NCBI GenBank assembly: GCA_030280995.1
Contig: JASXTE010000008.1
Coordinates: forward strand, 1,413,501 to 1,477,500
Reading direction: 5' to 3'
Source: Hemileia vastatrix
Lineage: Eukaryota > Basidiomycota > Pucciniomycetes > Pucciniales > Zaghouaniaceae
Length of the DNA: 64,000 bases
In this document: piece by piece, positions 43,254-56,023 of the stretch
How the letters are laid out: each line of letters opens with the position of its first letter
How positions within the stretch are numbered: the first letter of the stretch is position 1
The notes under the pieces: model-generated
Database searches by the model: none
Told to the model about the DNA's origin: nothing
Seen by the model: the letters and a program-made list of their open reading frames with translations, nothing else
Translations under genes and position numbers: made by a program

Positions 43254-44100
43254 TTTCAATGGGTCCTGATGGCTTAGAAGATTCTTACGGAGGTCCAAAG
43301 GGATGATTAGGTGGATTATTGGGTTTTCAAAGTCAAAGTACGTATTTTTATTTCTTTTATTTTATTTACTCAATTTAAAGAGGTAAAAAGGTTTTATAAA
43401 TATTAATATTATAATTTATTATATTTATGTAGTAGTAAAGACTAAGACAATTAATAATAGTAATAGATGTTTTTTTAATGTAGTGATGTAATAAAATAAG
43501 TAAGTAATGATTGAATGTTTCAAAACAGCAAAAAGGGGAGGCCTTTTATAGGCAAATGAGAGACAAAGCACGGACTTAAAATTATAAATACAGGAGTATG
43601 AGAGAAGAAGAAAGAAAGTTCCAAGAAGGAAATTTCAAATAATAAGAGTGTTCTAGAAAGAGTGTGTTCAAAACTTGTATTCACAGAATATATCAGAAAT
43701 AAATTGTTTTATTTTAAAATTACAGTAAGTGTCAATTTTAAATAAGTAATTTGAATTTCTTGTATATAATTATTTTTATTTCAATTTAAAATTTTATTTT
43801 AATATTAATATTTATTTTAGTATTAAGTATTTATTTCTCTTAACCTGCCATTGAGCATGGTGTTAGAAATAAAAATATTAAAATTAAAATTAAAATACAA
43901 ATAACAATATAAATATAAAGGACATTTATTATTAAATTTAAATATTTACTAACTTTACTTTTTTGTAACTAGTTAATTTATTACAAGTAAGTGTAAAGTA
44001 AATATATTATAATTAATAATATATGAGAAATAAAAATGTGTGGCTTCATCCAGTAAATAATTAATTATTTTACTGGGTAAGTCTAGCAGCCTGGCTGACA
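43254..44100 (-). mobile_element. Solo family-1 LTR inside D
   Basis: An 847-bp LTR in minus orientation (start TGTCAGCC at 44100, end ATTGAAA at 43254, from TTGACA). A perfect 5-bp duplication CAGCC flanks it (43249-43253, 44101-44105). No internal region remains, as expected after LTR-LTR recombination. It is inserted into the tandem array of D. Confidence 0.92.
43542..43550 (-). promoter_or_regulatory. TATA box of the solo LTR
   Basis: On the minus strand TATAAAAGG within GCCTATAAAAGGCCTCCCC, the family-1 promoter position. It could drive antisense or read-out transcription. Confidence 0.5.
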
Positions 44101-44119
44101 CAGCCCCTTATATTAGTGA

Positions 44120-44980
44120 GTAGTAAATAGATTTTTATGGATTATCTTGAGCTGAGATTTGGAGCAACTTCTTATGGCGGAAAAAGAAGCGAGTTGATTT
44201 TTTTTGTGTTAAAGTAAGATAGGAGTAAGTAAATGATATCATTGGAAAATAAAAAACAGCAACTAGTAAATAAAAAACATTCAATTAATGAGCTAAAATA
44301 ATCAGAACTCACCAGGAAAATTCAATTTTCAGTAATTAGCTTGAGCTAAGATTTGGAGCAACTTCTTGTGGTGGAAAAAGAAGCAATTTGATTTGTTTTG
44401 TGTTAAAGTAAATATCATTTGAAAAAAAAATTAGCAACTAGTAAATAAAAAACATTCAATTAATCAGCTAAAATAATCAGAACTCAACAGGAAAAAAAAA
44501 TGTTGAGGATAAACTTGAGCCAAGATTTGGAGTAAGTTCTAAAGGTGGAAAATAACCATTGCCAGCTTATTGGAATTTCCACTATATGCTACTTTCCACC
44601 TTATTTTCAAGAATCATTCATCACTCCTTTCACAAAAATGGGTGATTTATTTGGTATAGTTTTATTAATTTCACATTAACACATAAATATTATTGTTCAT
44701 CACCTTTCTTTTTTTCTAGAACTTTCTTCTCAATCCCCTTCAGAAATATAAGCTAACTTGACCTCTCCCAACCTCTCTCCTCTACTTCATTTCAAGAAAT
44801 GTTTATTGTGAATCATCAATAAAAATTAAATGCATTATTCCCATTTTAGAACTTTCTTCTCAATCCCCTTCAGAAATATAAGCTAACTTCACCTCTCCCA
44901 ACTTCTTTCCTCTACTTAATCTCATGAAATGTTTATTGTGCATTATCAATAAAAATTAAATACATTGTTCCTGTTTCAAA
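44120..44980. repeat. Two tandem arrays of element D
   Basis: Array 1: units starting near 44145, 44340 and 44513 (CTTGAGCTGAGATTTGGAGC...), with another copy on the other side of the solo LTR at about 43140. Array 2: two units of 130 bp from 44719 and 44849 (GAACTTTCTTCTCAATCCCC). Non-coding, between the converging genes. Confidence 0.75.
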
Positions 44981-45245
44981 TTTTAAGGCCAATTCAATAA
45001 TTAATATTTCCACCACTAAAATTACTTTCAGTCATCTAAATCCATTTCAGTATCATTTTCTTTCAGTGTACCTAATCTCCCTGATATAACTTTTTGTACA
45101 GGGCTCAATAAAATTGAATGACTTCTAATTCCTAAACTTCATGGACCAAGAAAACAATGTGCAATGGAACCTAGTATCATCATATTATTTACTATCTTTA
45201 TTTTTCAATCCTGGGCCACAGATCTATGATATACATATAATTCAT

Positions 45246-47934
45246 TTAGGATTTTAATAATTTTTTTTCTTGAACTTGTTTCAAAACTTGGATGCAAACC
45301 ACTTTTCTTTCTATGTCTCCATTTATCTGTAGTATCAGAACCACTTTTGCAAATTCCTGTTTTCCATCAATATGAACTTCACAATATTTTTTTGGTTTTT
45401 TCTTTGAGATATAGTTACCGTTGGTCATCTTCAAGTTAAGAAGCTCTTGGCCCCACTGACTAAGAACTTGAGATCCTTCTGGATGTGGCAAATCCCCATA
45501 GTGAAGCAGGTAAGTCTCTTCTAATCTTAAAAAATCAATAACTTTGTTGTATAGCATGCCACTGATTTTGATGTTCTTTGCAGTGAATTTATTGCTAGAT
45601 TTTTGAATTTTCACATCATCTAAAATTCTTTTCCTAGTAAACCTTTGAAACTGGAAAAATCAATTCATCTCAGTGCCTGCCATCTCAGCTTTCAATACAC
45701 AATGAAAATATAAGTATTTACACTTCTTTTTAGCTTAAATGAAATAATACTGACAATTTTTCCCATTTGTTTTTATTTTTTGAAGAACACCCACTAATCT
45801 CTCACCATAGAACTCCAATACTCTCATGAGTGGCCCCCACCAACTAAACTGTTTGGGTATGTGCCATGCATAGTGGTGATTTGGCCATAGATTTAATCCC
45901 TCCCACAAAATTGAAGAAGTAAGCATGTATTTGCCATACTTTTTAGAAAATAAATTTGGCAAATCAGGTGATATCTCCCTTGAGGCAATTACTCTTGTGC
46001 ATTAAACAATGGAAATTAAATTCTGAATTTGTACCTCTTCCTCAATTAACTGACGATCAATATCAGGTTTATCTACAATTGTATCAAGCCAGGCTAATGG
46101 TAGGTAAAGACTAAACTTGCTTGCTTTTAGTTTTCCGTTTTATGCAGTTCCAACTCCTCTAGGCAACGGGTCTATACCAGTTGGAACTACAACTTGATTT
46201 ATTGCTGAAATTATCTTTTGTTGATGGTTTTTATTATAAGTGCAATTAATTGATTCTCTTGAGCTACTAGCATCACTAGATATTTTTTCTTCCTCACTAA
46301 AAGACCATAATTCAAGATTTTGTCCAGTCCTTCTCTTTTGAGGCTTGTAGTTCCAACAATCGCAAAAATGATGAGAGAGAATTCCTTCATATCAGTTTCA
46401 AAGTATTCAAAGAACTATCATGTTTACAGGATCCCAGTATGTGAGAAGATTAAGTTCTGACCATCTCACCCCTGTTTCTTGAACCATTCTTGACTGCTCT
46501 GCCAAGGTATGTGCCTCTCTCCATTGATGGGAGACAAATATAGTATCTTCTGTATCTCTTTCCTCACCAACATTATTTTCGCTGATTTCAGACATGCTTA
46601 TGTGACACCAGGAGAAAATCTTTGATGATGAATGTGAAGCAAACCCCCAAACTTTGTGAGTTTCAACAATGTCTCCTATCATAGCAGCTAATTTAACGGT
46701 CACGGTCCTTCCTGTTGGAAACTGGTAAGTCTTAATGTTGATTCCTTAATTTAATTCAATCAATTTATCTACTAGTGGCCAAAGAATATTAATAATTGTT
46801 GTCATATCTGGTTGATTAGGTTCTGGAATAATCCCAGCAAGAAAAGTGTATTGAGTCTTAAAGCACATTGTAGGGGGGAGATTTAGGCATTTCATGGCAA
46901 TGACACCAAGTGATACTTGCTTTCCTGACTTTTTATTTCCATATGGGTTGTACCAATCAACAAAAAATGAAAAAACTAAGTGGAGGTTAGTATTTTTTCC
47001 TTTTGAGTTGACAAAATATCCATTATATTGGCATAGGCATTTGATTGAAGATAATCATAAACCCTTCCATCATTAGGTTCAGCAGAAGAGTTAGCCCAGT
47101 TTACAATCTCCATCTCAACATTAGATAAGATAAGCAACCAGATCAGCCAGCCATTAAAATCTTGAATGAAAAATTAATTTCTAGGGACTCTTGAATGAAT
47201 AAGATTTTCACTCTCTGGAAAAAGCTCTATCTCTTGAAGCCCAGTATTTTGGTATCCAGGGTTTCTGATGACAGTTTGAAAAAGTTCCTCATGAAAAATT
47301 GGTGATTTTAATGTATGAAAGTAGCCACAATTATCAGGTGAGTTTTCAGAATTATAAAGGGAATAGCATTTTGGGAAGCTGACTAATTGTTGTATTGTAG
47401 GATTTAGTTTTAGTCAATTTGTAATTGTACGGATGTGTTTAGGACTTGGGACTCTAGTTGTACTTCTGGTGGAAGTTGGTGGCATTTCTTGATAATATAG
47501 ATAATACACTGAATGATATAGACTGTTTTACAATAACTGATGCCACACGCAAGATTTATCCAGACAATAAATCCAAAGATAATACCTGCAATGAATGGAG
47601 AAAAAGTTAAGATTTATTGTAAACATTTCAAATCTGAGTTCAAATTTCTTAAGCAAGATGATGAAATATCATTAATTTTGGTATTTTCAGAGGTGGAATC
47701 ATCTTCAAACCTTGATTTTAGAGAATATACATCTTTAAGGGGTGTTGATAAGATGAGTTGTTGCATAGATCTCACAAGGACATTCTCACTTCCTTGGTGT
47801 TTTTTCCAAGTTTTGTAATGTATGTAGCAGCCCACAACTTCCTTACCAGATTTGTTAAGTACTTTGAACGTGTTGCACCTTGAGAAATCACATATAATTA
47901 AAGACTTAGCTGGGTCAGGGTATTTGTTGTCCAT
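45246..47934 (-). pseudogene. Tnp2-type transposase of element D
   Basis: Minus strand. The N-terminus starts near 47934 (MDNKYPDP, then CDFS-x-C and CY-x2-H pattern). Then come the VDWYNPYGNKKSGKQVSLGV block (about 46990-46900), LAGIIPEPNQP (about 46840), ETHKVWGFASHS...SWCH (about 46680-46600), VRWSELNLLTYWDPVNM (about 46470-46410), and HIPKQFSWWGPLM...GERLVGVLQKI (about 45870-45780). The C-terminal HPEGSQVLSQWGQELL lies near 45480-45430. These blocks define Tnp2 transposases of CACTA/EnSpm elements. Scattered stops (e.g. in SFFVDWYN and near 46100) and frame changes break it, though less than in E. Confidence 0.85.
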
Positions 47935-47984
47935 AACAGAGAAAAGTTCAACTTTCTGGTGACAAGTGAGCAGTGTGAAAAGCA

Positions 47985-48175
47985 AAGTGAAACGTAATAG
48001 TAAGCCTTGGCACTTATGTTGGGAGGCAAGGCTGCATAAGATGAATAATAAGAAAAAAAACTTACCTTGGATACCATGGGAAGCAATCAGCCAACATGGC
48101 TGAATGCATTTTAGAATACCCATTGGCATTGTCAGCACAATGTGGGGGTGGAATTAAGGGCTCAATTATTGCTGT
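47985..48175 (-). repeat. Right TIR of element D
   Basis: The inverted partner of 40385-40575. Open frames on the minus strand run through it by chance into the transposase N-terminus. Confidence 0.85.
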
Positions 48176-48177
48176 TT

Positions 48178-48285
48178 GAGTATCTATTAAGGTTTAAAAA
48201 TAAATCAAGTGAATATGACCAGTGGATTCCAGAAAGTGAAATCTCATATCTTAAGAAACTCTTGAAAAAATTTAAAACTAAATAA
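48178..48285 (+). pseudogene. Chromodomain tail of element C (beyond D)
   Basis: 36 codons, EYLLRFKNKSSEYDQW then ESEIS and a Lys-rich end with TAA at 48283-48285. It aligns without gaps to the last residues of the A integrase and continues the reading interrupted at 40384. Confidence 0.85.
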
Positions 48286-48404
48286 TACTGTTAAAATTCA
48301 GTAAATTTATAATAGAAATTTTAAAAATTATCTTTCTATTCACTCCTTACTTATTAATTAAAATGTCTTAAAATTTTTTTATTGTTTTTTTTTGGGTGAG
48401 GAAG

Positions 48405-49117
48405 TGTCAGCCTAGGTATCCCCAGGACTGAGTATTTCTTATTTTTAAAATAAGATAAACTTAATTTCATTAAGCTTATAAAAAATTATGGTTATAATAA
48501 TTATATATATGGTTATTATACTTATATATATATTTATGAAGCTATTAAATGACTTATATAAGTTTAAATATTTCATCCATAGCCCTATAATATTTATTAA
48601 GGTGCTTATGGAGTCATAATATACTTATTTTAAGTTATATTAAGTAATTATAGACATACATAAGCTTATATGTATGCATGAACCTCATATTTAATTAAAT
48701 ATGTAGTTATATTATGTATATATAGGTCTATAAGCGGGTTTTGACCTCTAAACTTTTATCTGTTTATTCTATTTATGGTATGGGTCTGTGGTATCATTAA
48801 TTGTGATGGAGGGTCCTTACTGGAGGTCTGGGTGTTTATTATGCTTGAAGTGGGCACCATGGGAAGGTGATGGGCCCTCACAGTGCTGTAATTTCTGGGG
48901 AGTGCAGTGATATCATCTGGATTGAAGGTCTGTGCACTCCAGTGGATTTTGGTATAAGTAAGGGAGGATTTGGCGGGTTATTGGACATCACTTACTTTGT
49001 AAAATTCAAATAAAAATTATAAAACAATTAAAATCATATATAAATATATTATAAAGCATTTATAAATTGAAATTATCTTTATATTAGCTATAACTATATT
49101 TTTTTAACCACTTAACA
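48405..49117 (+). repeat. 3' LTR of element C
   Basis: TGTCAGCCTAGGTATCC after a GGTGAGGAAG purine tract; matches the 5' LTR except for the missing 295 bp. It stops at CTTAACA (49117), where an inverted A2 LTR start begins at once. Confidence 0.8.
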
Positions 49118-49154
49118 TATCATTTACTGGGCTCCTGGTATAGCCTGGCTGACA
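49118..49154 (-). repeat. 37-bp remnant of the 3' LTR of A2
   Basis: Identical to the first 37 bp of A2's 5' LTR (57264-57300 on the minus strand, TGTCAGCC...), then similarity stops abruptly. Confidence 0.85.
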
Positions 49155-49186
49155 CTCCCTCACTCTAAAAAAAACAATAAAAAATG

Positions 49187-52100
49187 TTAAGATTTTTTCT
49201 TTTTGTACTTTTTTAACAGAGTAGGAAGATTTGAAATCTCCTTGCCAGGTATCCATGCATCATGTTCAGATGATTTGTTCTTATATCTCAATAAATATTC
49301 AGTACCTCTTTCAGATGTGATAATTCTATCATTGAGAATTTTATCAATTTCTGCAGTTTCTGTGACTTCCTGAGGGTTTTTCGTAGGTCTTCCCCTTCTT
49401 TTGGGAAATAAGTCACTGTTGGAAGTATAAGGCTTAAGCAAAGAAATGGGAAAAAAAGGATGTTTCCTATCATATGGAGAATACAATACAACTTCTACTG
49501 AATTATCTCCAACCATTTTTTTAACAACAAATGGTCCTACAAAAGGATCTTTTAATTTGTTGTTACCTTGTAGATTGAAATGGACAGTAGATATCAACAC
49601 TTCATCACCCTTGTTAAATGTGTATTCTTTATGGGATTTATCCCATCTCTTCTTTTCATATTCAAATTCTTTATCAATACAGCTTTGAGCATGTTTTCTG
49701 CATAGCTGTTGCATTTGCATAAAAGATTTTACACCATGGTGTAGTTCCAACTTAGGTAATTTATTACTGAGAATTTGAGCAGGAGTGTTTGGGAAATAAC
49801 CTAACCAAATCTCAAAAGGCTTTTTCTCAGTGACAGAATGAACAGTGCTATTATATGCAAATTCAAGACCAGGCAATAGAGTGACTCAGTCATGAGTAGA
49901 ACTGTCATTTTCTTTATATTCTAATTCAAAGGCACAATACCTTCTAATAATATCTTCCAGAGTTTGAATCATTCTTTCAGCTAGACCATCAGTCTGTGGA
50001 TGGTGAGCTGTAGACAACTTTAATTCACAGCCACAAATATCCATCAAAGACGTCTAAAATTCAGATGTAAATTTTGGATCGCTATCAGAGATAATGGCTT
50101 TTGGAAATGCAATAATATTAAACATGTAAGACCATCATTAGAAAGCTAATTCTTTTGTTGATACATCTTTGTGGGTGGGAATAAATTTGCACATTTTTGT
50201 GAATCTATCTACTATTACCCAACAAGAGTTATAACTGTCTTTGCCTGCTACAGGAATACCAGTGACAAAATCCATGTTAATTATTTGCAAGTAGAATCAG
50301 GTGCTTCAATATACTGTAATAACCCTGCTCTTTTACCTGTCAACCCTTTAGATTTCTGGCAGGAATCACAAGATTCAACATATAATTTTGTATCTTCAGA
50401 CATATTAGCTCACCAAGCAGTGTTTTTGATTCTAATTAATGTCTTTTCAAGATCAAAATGACCAGCTAATATGTCATCATGACAAAGTTTGAGGATAGTT
50501 TCTTTCATAGAAGGAGGAATTACAATTACATTAGTAAGCTTTCTTCTATAATATATGTAACCATCTTCAATAGAAAACTTTCCTTTAATCAATGCATTTT
50601 GATACTTTTCAGGAAGAGTTTTAATCAATACTTGAATTGAAGCATTCTTAGGATCATTTAAGATAGTAACTAATTTATTTAAATCAGAATCTTTATCATA
50701 TGAATCCAGAATTAATTGTAATAACTCTTCTTCCATATCAGCTATAAATATACCATGGATTTGAAAAGTATCATCTTCAGGTACATAAGCAGGATTGGAG
50801 TCATTATTTGGCAGAGGCAATCTGGACAGAATATCAACATTGGAGTGAACATTTCCAGCCCTATGGATAATTTTCATTCTTCCTCTGTATTCTTGAACAG
50901 CAAGTTTCCACCTGAACATATGTCTATTAGGTGTTTTCAGGTTTAAGAGGGACTTCAAAGCACTACAGTCAGTTACCAATTCAAACTTTTGGTCATCTAG
51001 GTAGTAATAAAGCTTCTCAAGAGCCCAAACAGCAGCTAAGCACTCTAATTGAGTGGCACCATATTTAAATTCACTATTTCTCAAGGTTCTTGAAATATAA
51101 CAAATTAAAACCTCTGAGGATTTATCATTAATAATTTGTTTCTGGTGGAGGGAAGCACCCAGACCAACAAAGCTAGCATCTGTATACAGGACAAAAGGTT
51201 TGTTGAAATCTTGAAGAGCTAAGATAGGGGCTGTCATTAAGCAACATTTTAATGCATCAAAATCTTTTTGACAGTCAATATTCCAGATGAATGCAACATC
51301 TTTCCTAGTTAGTTTGGTAAGGGGCAAGGCTATGACCTGATAATTTTTAATATATTGTCTATAATAGCCACACATACCCAAAAAACTTTGGATTTCTCTT
51401 ACAGAAGTTGGTGCCTTCACATTTTGAATTGCAGAAACTTTGTTGTGGTCTACACAAATTTGTAGGCCTGACACAACATGGTCAAGGACCTTCAAAGATT
51501 GAAAACAAAATTTACACTTTTGCAAGGACAAGTTCATATTGATTTCATCCATTTTTTGAAAACCTCTATTTAAATGAATCATATGTTCATCAAAAGTTTT
51601 AGAAAAAACTATGATATCATCAATAAACACCATGAGCCATCCTTTAATAATTTCCTGATTGAAAGTGTTATCCATGACTTTTTGGAAAACTGAAGGTGCA
51701 TTTTTAGGGCCAAATGGCATTCTAACATACTTATATATTCCCATATAAGTAGCAATAAGCAAAAAATTCTGGGAATTTTTCTCAACTGGAACTTGATGAT
51801 ACCCTTTATTACCATTCATACAACTAATAAATTTTGCACCTTGCAAGTTAGAATGTATTGAATTAATTATGGGTAAAGGATAAATATCATCAACAGTATA
51901 AGTGTTTAATGCTCTGTAATCTCCACATAATCTAGCCTTATCCTTTCCATAAGAAATCAAGACTGGGGAGATGACACAATATTTGGGGGTGACATCAACT
52001 TTCTCAATGATATTCATTTTTAATAATGTGGAAAAATTATCTTCAATATACTTTCTTTTTGTTGGAGAAGCAGGATATGGTTTTTTCTTAAGACTAGGAG

Positions 52101-52632
52101 GAATACCACTCAAGTTACAGGATAAGGTAATTTTCATTTCTTCCTGAACACTTCCTAAGACATGAGAACCATGAGCAAAAGCCATAGGGAAAGAGGTAAT
52201 TGAGGCATTTATAGAATCCTTCTGTTCACTAGTTAACTGATCACCAAAAGAAGCAGTATTTATTTCATCTAATAAATTATCCATTTCAATTTTTGGTCTG
52301 CCTTTACACTGGAGCAGTGAGTTACAAGACTTTAACAGATGCCCAGAAGGTTTTCTAGGGGATGAAATTTTGAATTTTCTTTTGCCATTCAATCCCAAAG
52401 TGAAGCAATTATTAGCTGGTTCCAATTTCACCTCAAACATGGTTAAAATATCATTACCCATAATAAACCAATTTCTCAAATTATCATTTTTCATGACAAG
52501 AAATTCACAAATAGCTTTGACAAAACCACCATTATATTTGAAGAATACAGAGATTTTGTATTTGCCAATAGGACACAAGGTAGAACCATAACCTCTGCAT
52601 TTTTCAGAAGTTATAGGTAATAATTTACTCAA
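49187..52632 (-). pseudogene. pol: Pol (RT, RNase H, integrase) of element A2
   Basis: Minus strand. A 740-residue open stretch (52632-50410) covers the protease end, RT with a FIDD box (about 51630), RNase H (TDAS, about 51185) and the integrase zinc domain start. It ends where a Trp codon became TGA (50410-50412). The integrase core (about 50400-49880) is read with several stops and shifts. The last 229 residues (49876-49187) are open: GPF domain and chromodomain tail. It is the best-preserved RT of family 1 here. A polypurine tract follows at 49155-49167. Confidence 0.9.
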
Positions 52633-52647
52633 ATAATCCTTATGTAC

Positions 52648-54645
52648 TCAAGCTAAAGCTCTTTCAGACACTACACTTCCTCCAGCACCAGAGTCAAGGA
52701 CTACATCAACATTTTTACCATTAATGATAACTGGTGCCTTCAAAGGGGATATGGCTATAGAATTGTTAGTAATAATTTTAATTATTTCAGCATTTTCCAC
52801 TGAAGATAAATCCAATACACATTCTTCAGATATATTATCTAAATAATGGACATCCTGTTCCAGAATTAAAACATCTTTAACAGATTCATTGTCATAGTAG
52901 ATATTACTTTCACAATCACTAGAATAATTATTGATGTCAATTTCAGCCTCATCACTGTCTTCATTTTGTTCAACAAGATGAATTTTCTTGTCACAAACAT
53001 GACCCTTTTTCCATGATTTGTTACATTTATAACAAGTATTTGTTGCATATTTTTTAGGTGCAACTGGGGCAGAGGGTTTACCAGATTTTTTTGGGAGCTT
53101 TTTAGAAGGTTTATTCTGATCATTATAAGATTTACCAAGGTAATTCTTTGGCTCATATCTATGGTTGAGCAGTACCTCATTAGAGATATTAATGAAATAA
53201 GAATGTTTTCTCACATGCTCAGTTCTAGCTACAATTAAATCTCCAAGAGAATTTGGTAATTTATACAAGATTTTATCTCTCCAAATAACATAATCCATCT
53301 TTGGATCAATTTCTCTCAGGATTTTTGTTACTTTCATAAGAAAAACTATGGGTTTTTTAACAGAGGAGGATACAAATCTAGTATTCTCATATAGTCTTTG
53401 CTGAGCCAACCTGAATTTTGAATCACCAAACTGATAAATCAAGGATTTCCAATCATTCCATGTATAATGGTTGTTATCTAATAGAACAGATTCATACCAC
53501 ATCAAGGCTACATTGGAAAATAAAGAAATTAGCTAAGAAACAATTTCCTCATCAGGTAGTTTATAAGATCTCTTTAAATTATCAATTCTTTGGATAAAGT
53601 GTTGCCAATCAGATGAAGAATCACCATCAAAGGTAGTATATTGGTCCAACTTAGGCCAATTTTTCTGGCTACTGGGATGGCCCATCCTATGGATTGAATT
53701 ATTCAAGGTTATCAATTCTTGATGTCTTGAAAGGTGTTCAGATATTTCATTATTTACAGAGGTAGATGGTTCATTGTGAGCATTTAAATTATTTTTGTTT
53801 GATGTAACAGATTTTTCAGAATAAATTTCAGCTGGCAAAATTGGTACATTACAAGAGGGAGAAGAACCACTCTGTTCAGGCTGTTTATTTTTATCATTAA
53901 CAGCAGGTTGAGAAATATTTTTTAACTCATGATAATGAGTAGTGTGGACAGCCTGTAATGCAGAAAATAGTTTCTCAAGATCAGATAATTTATTTCTCAA
54001 GATCAGATAATTTATTTCTCAAATCAGGAATATAAGATTGTTGATCATTAATCCTAGAAATAGATAGAACATTTCTGTCCTCATCTATAGAGCATTTATT
54101 ACTCAAATTCTGAGAATAAATTTTCAATTTTCTTAATTCACTATGCAGAAGCATATTTTCATTCTTTAAAGAAGTATTTTCATCTTTTAGATCATCAATA
54201 ATTTTGCATAGATGACTATATTTATCTGAAAGTGATCTGTGATCAGATTTAATAGACTTTTGTTGAGCAAGGACAATAATTATTGTGTCTTTCAATTTGA
54301 AATAAGCAGTGTCTTGAACAGAATAACTTACTTTGCAATGTAAATTCAAGTTATTTAATCTATCACTCTCATGTATTAACACATCTCTCAAATGTTTGTC
54401 TTTCACAACATTAAAATCAAGTGTATCTTTCAATATTTCTTCAGAATTTTTCTCAATTAAAGTATAGACTTCAGGGGAAACAGAATCATTCTTAATTGCA
54501 AGACAAGGGTTAATTAAATAAGTAGAATTCAAATGTAAAGTTTCATCAAATGATAATTTGCTAATAATATCATTGGGGCTACTCATTAAAGGAAGTTGTC
54601 TTTTCAAGGGTTTAACTGTTCTTTCATTAGGATCCACAATATTAC
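52648..54645 (-). pseudogene. gag: Gag exon 3 and protease of element A2
   Basis: The exon begins after TTCAG with GNIVDPN and an alpha-helical region. A 22-bp tandem duplication (53971-54014) shifts the frame. The capsid block WPKLDQYTTFDGDSSSDW is near 53590-53650, followed by a TAG (53533-53535, Lys in A). Then MWYESVLL, the zinc knuckle (C-x2-C-x7-H-x-C, about 53030-52990) and the protease DSG (about 52690) follow. A TGA at 52648-52650 (Ser in A) separates this part from pol. All lesions are single or short events, and the frame is otherwise continuous with pol. Confidence 0.85.
53971..54014 (-). repeat. 22-bp tandem duplication in gag of A2
   Basis: TTTCTCAAGATCAGATAATT with two more bases is present twice in a row; a partial third copy follows at 54015. 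Since 22 is not a multiple of 3 it breaks the gag frame. Confidence 0.85.
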
Positions 54646-54700
54646 CTGAAGAAGATTTGTTATTATACGTACCAACATGTTTATCAAACAAATTACTTAC
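54646..54700 (-). other. Candidate intron 2 of gag, element A2
   Basis: 55 nt, GTAAGT to CTTCAG then GTAA, at the same protein position (after PW) as in A and C. Confidence 0.5.
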
Positions 54701-55318
54701 CATGGCAAGGGAGGAAACTTCCCCTGTGCCTTCTTTCTTCTGCCTCTCTGATAAGGATGGGGCTGAGTAGATTGATGGTATGTTGGTGTCCTGGATGGGC
54801 CAGGGTGTTGAGCTGTTGGTTGCTGAACATTCTGTTGGTAATGGTTCATCAAGTAATCCCATTTCCACTGCTCCACCTACAGAGTGCTTTGATTTTGAGT
54901 GAAGGAGCTGGGTGCCTGATTGGTCTGAGGTTGAGGCTGAGGCTGGGAGGCTGGGAAATGAGGAGGCTGAGCCTGTTTTGGATTTAATAACTCCTGCATC
55001 TGCTGCCAGAGTGTGTCTACTCTTGCCTTGTACTTCATACTTTCTGCCTTCAGTTCTTTAATGTGACTGGACAGATTGTTTACTTGTTGAGTCAGTGGTA
55101 TCTTTTTTATTTTTATACCTTTAAGTGGATTGTCCTGATTTATTAGAGGTTTTACTTCTTTCAGAGGTGTTTGGTGAGGGGGGTTTGCCACTTCTCATGC
55201 CATTTCCACATCCTGAAGGTTTTTTCTCAGCTGAATAATTTTTGTAAGTTAATTTAGAAGAACCTACAGATTCAGTGTCAACATCCACCTCAATCTCATC
55301 CACATGTAAGTTATCCAT
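54701..55318 (-). pseudogene. gag: Gag exons 1 and 2 of element A2
   Basis: Exon 1 (55318-55268) encodes 17 acidic residues (MDNLHVDEIEVDVDTES). Exon 2 (55212-54701) begins DVEM, carries one TGA shortly after, then IKKIPLTQQVNNLSSHIKEL, a coiled coil, a Gln/Pro-rich region and a basic RGRRKK patch before PW. The exon 2 frame has no ATG of its own near its start, so splicing from exon 1 explains it better than internal initiation. Confidence 0.7.
55213..55267 (-). other. Intron 1 of gag, element A2
   Basis: 55 nt, GTAGGT to CTTCAG, same exon borders as in A (58 nt) and C (55 nt). Confidence 0.65.
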
Positions 55319-56008
55319 GCTGTTAGCCAAACTTCTGGAAATTTAAACTGTAAACAAAGAATCAAAATTATTTTAATGATTCAACTAGTTATTTTCAAAA
55401 TAAAATATAATTGATTGAATTCTTAATAAAAAAAATTAATTTTTATTCAAAAAATCAATTAATTAACAAAAAATGTAATTAAAAGTGCTTATTAAGAAAT
55501 AACAATAATGGAAATATGACCAACCAACAAAGGTTTTATAAGTCAACCAAAATAATTAATACCAAAAATAATATATTGGCAATATTGGGACTAAGTAATG
55601 AGTACTATTATGGTCAACCAATAAACAAAAGATAATTAATAAAATTAATTTAATAATTTATTACAAATTGCTTGTCTTCTAGGACTAAGAGTCTTAATCT
55701 ATTATGGTCAACTAGGAAAAATTAAAAAAATTAAAAAATAATGAACACTTAAACTCAGTGAATCAGCAGATAAGCCACAAACACTGTTATTGCAGTAAAA
55801 ATATAATAATATGAGTGAGAGGGGAAAAGGTTAACTTACTATAGTGATTGTAAAATCACTTAAAAATAATATATGATTTAATTTAGTATAAGCCTAAATA
55901 ATTGAACCCAAGTTCAAAACACAGTCACAGCAAAAATTTTACTTTTTGGTTTGGGTGGTCTGTGCGCTATGTTGTTCGTCGCAAGTATTGTATTTGTCGT
56001 TGTCGTTT
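55319..56008 (-). other. Leader of element A2 with motif copies
   Basis: An AT-rich leader. Three copies of the long form of the family-1 leader motif, (A/G)GTTGACCATAATAG...CTTAGTCC, lie at about 55680-55715 and 55590-55625, with a shortened one near 55535-55550. This matches the first unit of the A leader (21713). Confidence 0.65.
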
Positions 56009-56023
56009 GGAAAGGCGCCCAAT
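56009..56023 (-). other. Probable primer-binding region of A2
   Basis: On the minus strand ATTGGGCGCCTTTCC directly follows the LTR end; the counterpart in A is at 8608-8622. Confidence 0.55.

Larger units (their letters stand above)
40385..48175 (-). mobile_element. Element D: Tnp2-type DNA transposon inside C
   Basis: 7.8 kb with long TIRs (40385-40575 and 47985-48175; tips ACATGGCAATAACTC and ACAGCAATAATTGAG) and a 3-bp duplication TTG (40382-40384, 48176-48178). Deleting it restores the chromodomain tail of C in the expected alignment to A. It has two converging genes, the accessory gene (+) from the left and the Tnp2 transposase (-) from the right, with tandem arrays between them. A solo LTR sits in these arrays. 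Same plan as E in opposite orientation. Confidence 0.88.

Noticed and set aside
47540..47818. Plus-strand open frame in D
   Set aside because: Antisense to the N-terminal part of the Tnp2 transposase, which has homologous support in E.
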